Source: Balamuthia mandrillaris (taxonomy: Eukaryota > Discosea > Longamoebia > Balamuthiidae). From it: 64,000 bases of DNA. Numbering within the stretch: position 1 is the stretch's first letter; the number at the start of each line of letters is the position of its first letter. A program made the position numbers and the translations under genes. The notes beneath the pieces were generated by a model. That model saw nothing but the letters and a program-made list of their open reading frames with translations, had not been told where the DNA came from and made no database searches. The stretch is taken from positions 124,001-188,000 of the forward strand of contig JAVKOQ010000074.1 of assembly GCA_031835245.1 (NCBI GenBank), in the 5' to 3' direction. Below, piece after piece: positions 56,675 through 64,000 of this stretch.

Positions 56675-59534
56675 TTAACTCTTCTGCAAAAGAGGTGCAG
56701 GATGCTTGATAGTGACCTTTGCCACGATGCAGATGGAGCCCGTGATGCTTTGTCTGTAACGCTCACGAGGGAGAGGACCCACCATTTCTTCGCCGGGGTA
56801 GAGAGGCAGCACAACTTTGAGGTATCCCTGCTTGAACCGTTGACCCATCTTTCGCAATCGCTTTTGCTGTGCGCATTGCCAGTTGGCTGTTCTCTCGCTG
56901 CTTTTGAGTTGTTTGCGCCTTCGTTGGGTTTCTGGGCTGCTTTCGCTACCACCGCCGTCACTTTGTACCTGCTGCATACCATTACCAGTGGAATGACGAG
57001 GTTCCTGGAAGCGAGGAGAGGCCTCGAAGCTGGTGAGGCTGTGAGAGCGCTGTAGGAATGGTGGAGAGGAAGGATAAGCCGTCTGTGATTTTTGCGCCCC
57101 TTCCACATTATGAGGGAAGAACAGAGCTGGTTGAGAATGAGGATGTTCTTCCTTATCTTCCGTTCCAATTGCCACTGTACTCCTTGTCCTCGGCCGTGCT
57201 TGTTGTTGTCGTTGTAGTAATGGTGACAGTGGCGGCGATGGTGACGACGTGGGAGAGGATGCTGTAACAGAAGAAGGATCAAAGCTCAGAGATCTTTTTC
57301 TACGAACAACACCCTTTGGGGTGCCACTGAGTTCAGAATGTTCGTTTGTTTCGTCCTCTGATGAGGATTGCGTCGACAATAGTATTGACGATGATAGAGA
57401 TGATGATGAAGAAGACGACGATGGCACGACCGGGAGGGTCTTTGTCGTTGTAGAGTAGGTTGATGGATTGGTGTTTGAACGGGATGTTACTGATTTGTTA
57501 TGCTCTTTGTCCACAGCTTCCGTTTCATGATCCTGGTTATCGTGGCCCTGGGAAAGCGGATTCTCTGTCTGCTGCTGCTCCAATTGGTCGAGGTAATGCT
57601 TTTTGAACATGGAATGAAGGATATAAAGGCAAGCCGGATTTAGCTCCACCCTACCAAGAAAGTCATCGTGGCTGAAGGTATCGTGGTCGTAGAGGCTGAT
57701 CTTGAGGTTGGTGAACAGCTCAGCTTCAAAAGTGTGATGCAAAATGTGGTCTGGCTGTTGGAACAACTTGGTAATGAGGTCTCTTCCGTGCTTCCATTTG
57801 TGTCGTCGCTGGTTATATTTCTGAGCGGCCAGCCGCGAATAACGCCAAACTGGATGTTGGGAGTTCTTCTGGATGCATGACTTCCACAGAACCTTTTGGT
57901 GCTTTTTGGGAGTCTCGTCCCAATCCCATTGCTGTATCTTGATGTAGGGATCGCTCTTAGTACCCAAGTCCTTGGATGCAATGTTGAAGGCCTGCACTTT
58001 GTACAAATGGATCACACACTTTATACCTTTTAACTGTTGTTTTCTTCGCATCTCTTGCTCTTTTCTCCGCAGTTCATCCTCTTGCTCAAAGTGTAGACGC
58101 AGCCGCTCCAGTTCCACCTGCTCAGGGCGGTAGCCCTGATATTCTTGCTGCCTCACCCACTTGCACTCCATATCCTCTCCCTGCTTTCCTCCCTTTCTGC
58201 CGGAACGGCTCTCCAGCGCCGTTTCACGAAGTTCAAGTGTTCTTCTTCTCTCTCTCATCTGAGAAAGCCGATACTGTTGCTCCTCTTCCGTTGTGCTGGA
58301 GTGGTCCCTTCCGTTTTGTGGCTCCTTCATCCTTCGTTTCATTGACTGTAGCATGAGCTCCGCTGTGCTTAACTCATTGTTGACAGTGGCCATTTGTATT
58401 TTGTTCACTGCATGCCTGCTCTCCCTCTTCTTACTGCGCTGAGGCCCCCTTACTTCGTCCTTGCCCGCATCCCCTGTTTCTTGATCCTCCTTGTTGTCCT
58501 TGTTCAGTTTCTTCTTCTTATCACCGTCTTCATAATAAAAGTGGTTGTTCTCCTCCTCCCCTTCTTCATCCACAGCGGGCTGCAGCGAGGCAGTGACCAT
58601 GTCCAACAACTGTTGTTCAAGTTGGAGATAGGAGTCCGTCACGTCCTTCCACACCGTGTGATAGTCAAGACGAGGCATGTGGTCCGAAAAGTGAAAGGCC
58701 AACCCCAGCACTAACCGTTCGTTGGCAATGCGAGCCACTTCTTGGCGGGATTGTGTACTCCAGGGTACTGAGCGAAGGGCCTTGCTCACTGTCTCGAACG
58801 TGGCGGTGTCTGGCAGCTCTCCCCACGCTGCAAACCTATGGTAGGCCTCTCCTTTTTGTTACAACAACCCTCTGTTAGCTAGCTTTCAAAAAAAGAAGAG
58901 GGAGCCACAAGCACAGAACCAGAAGCAGCTTCGTACCCAATACTTCGAGCCCGCCTTGGTTCACGAACTGCAGCTTGATGGGAAGATAGTCGGACCAATC
59001 GCTCCGTCCCACAAAAGCTAAAATGAAGAGACTCGCTGTCTGTGTCAACTTTTTGGAGTAAGGCCATGCCTTCATGCTGTTTCAAAGGAGGAGGAGGAGG
59101 AGAAGAAGAAGCCATGTCAACAACAACAACAACACGGTTCGGAAAGCCGAGAGCAGAAAAGGGGATAGCAGCAAATGAGAGAGCAGCAAAAAGAGGGGAG
59201 GGAGAGCCAGCGGGCGAAACCTTTGAAGGATTGGAAAGGAGACGTTGAAGCGTAGGAAGGTAGAGCCCACAAGGGAACTGGAGGCCTGGTTCCAGCCAAT
59301 GGTGGAGGTGACCCAGCGAGAGAGCTTTTGGATGGCCTGCACCAGCTGATGTATGTGCTGCCTTTGGTGGCGGTCCCTCTCCTCTGGGTCCCATTGCTGG
59401 TGTTGGCTGAGCAGGCCGTGCAGCTCTTTGACCAGCTGCTCCGTGCCCACGCATATGCCCTGCAAAAGCTTGCGGCGGTGTGTCCGTGGTGAGGCGTTGT
59501 GCTCCACGTGGCCCTTGTTCTTGGGGTGAAACAT
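56675..59534 (-). CDS. C2-domain protein with long disordered tail
   Basis: The gene reads leftward from MFHPKNKGHVEHNASP (59534). Exon 1 has a helical segment LVKELHGLLSQHQQWDPEERDRHQRQ and ends near 59290. A second short exon (ALLQKVDTDSESLHF) and a third (AFVGRSDWSDYLPIKLQFVN) follow; then the large final exon (to 56675) starts ELPDTATFETVSKALRSVPW. A helical domain with ERLVLGLAFHFSDHMPRLDY leads to one C2 domain: CVIHLYKVQAFNIASKDLGT, KSDPYIKI, ELFTNLKISLYDHDTFSHDD, FLGRVEL. The acidic loop residues for calcium (SKDLGTKSDPY, YDHDTFSHDD) look intact. The tail is Ser/Gln-rich. A calcium-dependent membrane-binding role is inferred. The N-terminal region is unrecognised. Confidence 0.75.
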
Positions 59535-59745
59535 GCTGTCTTTGCTACTCGTTTGGTGGTGGAGTTGGTGGTGCTGGCGGCTGCTTCAGCGAGTGGCCCA
59601 CCACCATTTCCCCCTCCCCCCCCCCCCCCCCCCCACTTTCACGCGAATTTTCTTTACCTGCCGCTGCTGCTACTCACCACCACCATGCACAATCAAGTTT
59701 TTCCAAATTTCTGGGTAATATGTTACAATAATATTGTATAATATT
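59535..59745. repeat. Poly-C and poly-purine spacer
   Basis: It contains a 16-bp C run at about 59619-59635 with flanking CT-rich sequence, between the convergent/tandem C2 gene and the RhoGEF end. Confidence 0.6.
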
Positions 59746-62696
59746 TTAAAAAAGCTGCCCCACTTGGTGGTGCTTGGTCAGGTCAACACGTCGCTGTGAC
59801 TGACTGTCCTGGGATAGGGTTTTGGGCTGTCGCTGTTGCTGCGGGTCATGCTGCTGGGCATGGATGAGCCCGAAGCAACCGTTGTTGCTGAAGTCGCTGC
59901 CATAGTTTCCTCTGATGCCGTGAAGATGTTGTTGCCGCGCAGTAGTTGAAGGTTTGCCAATTCTCTGCCTCCACATGTTCCCAATGTTGCCACGTAGCTG
60001 CATTATATAATAGTAGCACTTTGTTAGAGTGGTGTACCCACGAAAGAATGGAAAGGATAGAAGAAAGATGACGAGTAGATGGTAACGAACGCTCTTCCGG
60101 TAGTGGCAGCTCTGCGTCGAGATGATGATAATACAGCATTTTTGCCGCTTTCCTCTCGTTGCTTTTGTGCTTGGGTTTCAAAGTAGATAACACGAGCATT
60201 GACCCTATTCATGGCATTTTGAGCCAGCATCTCCACTTCGCTGGCTCGCTTTTCCCATAGACTCAGCGACGCTTGTCCTTGTTGACTGCTGTTGGTTACT
60301 TGCTCACCATTCTCATCAGAAGCAACATGAGATGGTGTGTTGCTATTTTGTGGTGTATGGCTATTGGTAGAATGATTTCGGTAACTCGCAGAGAGCTCCA
60401 AAGCGAGCGAGTCATTGGACTCCTCCATAAGTTTGTTGGCTTGCAAGAGGCTGACGACTTGCTTTCGGAGGGAAGAGTTCTCCAGCTCTAGAAAGCGGAT
60501 TCTCTTTTTCAATTGCTTATTTTCCTTGCTATTATCTTCTGTGTTGTGCATTTGTGGGTTGCCTGTCTCTGCAGCCCCCTTCATATCACTTGTATCGCTC
60601 TTGGTGCTGCTCCTACGTGTCCGTCCCTCCTTTTCTTTCTTCTTCTCCTTCTCTTCTACTTCCACTCGTTCCTCCTCTATCTCTATTGTTGACGACTCCG
60701 TTTGCCAAGCGGCCTTCCGTAGGGCCTCCTCATCAGCACATTGTGTGGTATGAAGATTTGGTTCAAACAGTTGAGACAAATCAGTAGTGTTCGCATTCAC
60801 TCCTAGCAGCTGCTCGTTCATCTTTTCATCTGGCCTTGCTTCCTGATGAGAAACTTGAAGAAGATTGCTAGTTGGTGGTTGTGTTGCTGTTGCCTTGGTT
60901 TGTTGGAGGTTAGCACTGATGCTCTCCTTCACCATGTTGAGGATTGGGGGGTGGCTATGTGCCCCCTCCTCTCCCTCCTCCTCATCCTCTAAATCATCAT
61001 CGTCCAGGTCCGATCTAGAGCGTTCTTCCAGTTCTCGCATCTGCCTCTCTCTTTCACGAATCATCTGCTTTATCCGTTCTTTGATGCGAGGAGTGATCTC
61101 GCTAGCGCGCTTCAGCTCTTGTGCCAACTTTCCGTTTTCCTCCTGCAATATTTTCATCTTCATCTCCATGCTGCGCAAACGCGTTTCACTCTGACTACGT
61201 AGCTTCAGCTCCACTTCTAATGTTGATTTGAGCACATGCAGCTGCAACGCCGCATCCGCGTTGATCTGACTAAAGAGTGACAGACTACCAGAGGAGCTTA
61301 GCATCGTAGAGTGAGGGCTGGTAGGGATTCTTGGTGCAGATGATGAAGAGGAGCCATGCTCCCAATTCCAAAGCTGAATACAGGCGGAGGAGGATGATGA
61401 AGAGCCATGACTAGCTTTTTTAGCCGGCGTGCTGGAAGGGCTGGTTGGGTTGTTGCTGTTGGGAAGACTCTGCGTCTTCGGCACAGTGGGAAAGAAGAAA
61501 TGAGAAGATGAGGCTGCTCTGGGTTTCGCTCTGGGAGGTCTGGGAGGTTTGCTATGAGAGCTGCCTGCTGATTTCTTTGAAGAACTACCTGTCGCGTTGC
61601 TGCTCTTTCTACGCTGAGAACTGGGAGAAGGAAAAGAAGGAATCACTGTCTTGCTCAGCTGAGCTTGAAGTCCAGTGGGCACGCTTTTGATAGTCTGCCG
61701 AGTGGTCCGTTCCAGATCGGCAATCCAGCTTTCCGCCTCTGCCTTGCTAGCGGATTGTAGCCTGTAGATATCTACCCCAACGTGCACTATCTCGAACACA
61801 CTATCCAGTTGTTCTTCTGTTGCAAAGTGATCCACATACCTACTCGTCAAAGCGACCGGGTCGTCAATAAAAAGGAGTAAATCATTGAAGAGCCAACACA
61901 AACTGAAAAGAGTGACCGCTCTGTGAAGAGTACCTGACAAGTACTTGGTCCAACGGGATTTGCTTCTCAACTGTGTATAGTTTTTCCTTCTTCTTCATTT
62001 TACTCATAAGCAAAAGGTCGTTGAAGAGACACAAGTGCTTGAGTTCCTTTTTGTCTTTCTCATTTGCCTTCCGTGACAATTGCAGCGCTTCACCCTCACG
62101 GACGAGGGAACGTGTGCTCGTCACCAAGTTCAACTTCTATTGACAGCATTCGAAAACCATGACATGAGATTGGTGCATTTCGTTTAGAGAAGGGTGCGGT
62201 ATATCTGACCTCACTGCTATTTAATTTCTTTAACACTTGCATAACCTGAGCTACGTTCTCCACTTGTCGCGTACGCTCGTTTACGAGTTCTACAACTTCT
62301 TTGATTTTAACTAACGCGTTAGAAAGGTCCTCATAGTCTTCATGTTCTTTGGGTGTGTATTTGAGTAATTCCTGCAACGGATAAACAGTTCAACCATTAT
62401 TACTCTTTCTTGAATTTTTAACAGCAAGGACCAGGTACCTTGAGGAGGAGTGGATACTTGCAAATCCGCTGTAGCGGTGCTATTAGAAAACTATCTATAT
62501 GGAGTAGCCGGCATTCTGGTCGTGTGAACGTTGAATCTAGAAAGCCGTTGAAGTCTGGATGTTTCTCGGTGTATTCCTTTAGCTTGTCCGCAATAATAGG
62601 TTGATTGCTACAATATACTGCATAAAGCTTGAATAGAACTCCCTTTTTTTTATTCCAGTTTGTGAGTGTCATTACGAGTCTCAAGATAAAGACATG

Positions 62697-62745
<49 letters not shown>

Positions 62746-63962
62746 CATACTCGATCGCTGAATAGATCGCCAATCTTTCTGATAGCAATGTGCTCCTTCT
62801 GCCGAGCCAGCAGTTCCTGGAGCAATGTTATAAATAAAAGCAGTGGTGTGATGTGGCATGATGAGTGAGGATAGTAATGTAGCAAGAAATGAGGATGGCT
62901 TTCAGCAAACCTCGAGCAATCCTTTGTTTACATCTCGATGAATAGCTTCTATGTTGGAGAATATAACACCTATCTCTTGTCTAGAGAGCAACTGTCTCTC
63001 TTGTATGGGTTTGAGGTAGACCTACAGCAAGGTTATCATACTGATAACGACTGTCTAGAGTGACAAGGGGTCCTCACCTCTATCAAAATGTTTAAATCTT
63101 GTACATACTGCTTCTCCGTTTCAATCAGTTCAAATATAACGTCTTGTCGCTTTCTCTCATCGGCACTGAGGGTATGAAGCAGCGTTTCAGGGGCTATATC
63201 ACCAAAGGTAAGCATGGTTCCATCTTCCTTGTAATTGCGAAGGCCTGTTGTCACTAGTGCAGAGTATTTCCGCTCTGGCAGTTTCGTTTTGGCTTCTATA
63301 GAACTATCTTCCAAGTCCCCCGTTTGAAGTGGGGCAGGTAGTAGGCCTTCTTCCGTATGCCGCTGTTTGCTGTTGCTTTCGGGCGCAACAACTTCGACGC
63401 CTGAAGTAGAGGTTAACACCTCCGATTGTGCTTTCTGTTCCTCCTGCACCTGGTCTATCCCTGTCAATAAAACGCGGGAACCTACATCGAGAGAGTGAGC
63501 AAGGCCAAGGCTGCCATGACGCCCAAAATGAAGTGGTAATGAGAGAAAAGAACCTTTTTCCATCTTTGCAAAAAACCGAACAGAAGCGGATGGAGTAAGA
63601 GTCTTTTCATTATGTTGATTTACATCCTCGTCTTGTGGACTCCCCTCCGAAAGTCGAGCCTCACTCATATTAACGTAAGGAAGGGGATCAATGAATAGCG
63701 TACATAAGCCTACCCTTCGTGGTTTGTGAGCTCTCTCCCCGCCGCAAAGTAGTTGTTGTTTGTTGTGTATGTTCACGTTGGCCGCCGAAGGTCCGGAGGG
63801 GAACTGTTTCTTTTGTTGCAAAAGGTCACTTTTCGCCTTTTTCCGATCGGGCAAAATAGGTGAAGGAGGAGGCGGAGGCGGCTTAGGGAGACACACGGAT
63901 GCCCTCCCCCCCTCAAAAGACCCAGACGAAGGGGCAACAGTTGGTGAAAGTTGTTGCGGCAA
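59746..63962 (-). CDS. Rho guanine nucleotide exchange factor (DH-PH) with coiled-coil tail
   Basis: This is an activator of Rho/Rac GTPases. The first visible exon (to about 63110) is disordered with a Pro-rich run; its left edge looks like a 3' splice site near 63962, so an upstream exon lies outside, or translation starts at MSEARLSEG (63668). The DH domain begins ADERKRQDVIFELIETEKQYVQDLNILIE, continues through RQEIGVIFSNIEAIHRDVN, ELLARQKEHIAIRKIGDLF, YTEKHPDFNGFLDS and the hallmark FLIAPLQRICKYPLLLKELLKYT. The PH domain has KELKHLCLFNDLLLMSKMKK and ends ADLERTTRQTIK. The tail contains two coiled coils (RIKERIKQMIRERERQMREL; ENSSLRKQVVSLLQANKLME). Its last exon is short, and the final stop (59746 or 59778) depends on the frame used. 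Confidence 0.88.
62699..62742 (-). repeat. (CT)n in sense of a RhoGEF intron
   Basis: About 20 GA units on + between two DH-domain exons. Confidence 0.85.
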
Positions 63963-64000
63963 GCTTTATTCGTTGTTGGAGGTTGAAGAGGAAGCAGACG

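Noticed and set aside
1-64000. tRNA or rRNA genes
   Set aside because: No cloverleaf with conserved TTC and anticodon arms and no rRNA core motifs were recognised by eye; a dedicated scan could still find one.

Overview
The window is nuclear DNA of an intron-rich unicellular eukaryote. Genes are split by many short GT-AG introns, about 50-150 bp, whose sense strand is pyrimidine-rich. The gene set points to Amoebozoa: an IQGAP-related RasGAP of the Dictyostelium rgaA/gapA kind, a MEKK fused to F-box and WD40 repeats as in Dictyostelium MEKK-alpha, Rictor/Pianissimo, a RasGEF, a RhoGEF, Miro and a gp91phox-type NADPH oxidase. The species cannot be named from the sequence, and the assignment is inference from gene content.

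Layout: secreted EGF-like protein (-, partial, 1-565); GLTSCR1/BICRA-like chromatin protein (+, 1367-2989); triple-PH-domain protein (-, 3113-5748); Rictor (+, about 6276-13813); eIF3e (-, 13954-15906); Miro GTPase (+, 16446-19390); NADPH oxidase (-, 19542-22073); saccharopine dehydrogenase LYS1 (-, 22528-24162); Rad17 (+, 24752-28477); RasGEF (+, 28696-31858); arginase-like membrane protein (-, 31944-33736); IQGAP-related protein (-, 34318-37239); Ecdysoneless/SGT1 (-, 37682-40334); PB1-kinase-F-box-WD40 protein (+, 40823-45407); TMEM131-like protein (+, 46340-55050); small coiled-coil protein (+, 55764-56514); C2-domain protein (-, 56675-59534); DH-PH RhoGEF (-, 59746-63962, 5' end unresolved).

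The outstanding system is a mobile element present in three copies (9099-9541, 10193-12563, 31463-31627). The 2371-bp master copy encodes an IS607-type serine recombinase (TnpA) and a Fanzor2 RNA-guided nuclease (TnpB relative). Every copy begins exactly with a perfect 5' splice site (GTAAGT) and ends exactly with a branch-like TTTTTAAT plus CAG 3' splice site. Every copy lies in the sense direction inside a conserved exon (two in Rictor, one in the RasGEF), directly after GCAG. Removing it as a spliceosomal intron restores the conserved protein to the base. The two short copies are single internal deletions of the master with 3-bp and 4-bp microhomology, and the copies are almost identical. 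This looks like a recently active, autonomous, serine-recombinase/Fanzor-driven 'introner': an element that makes new spliceosomal introns and resembles the bacterial IS607-group I IStrons in layout. I know of no earlier description, but that needs a literature check.

Other points of interest are CT microsatellites confined to the sense strand of introns, a palindromic TGTCGACA promoter motif, and several unusual domain fusions.
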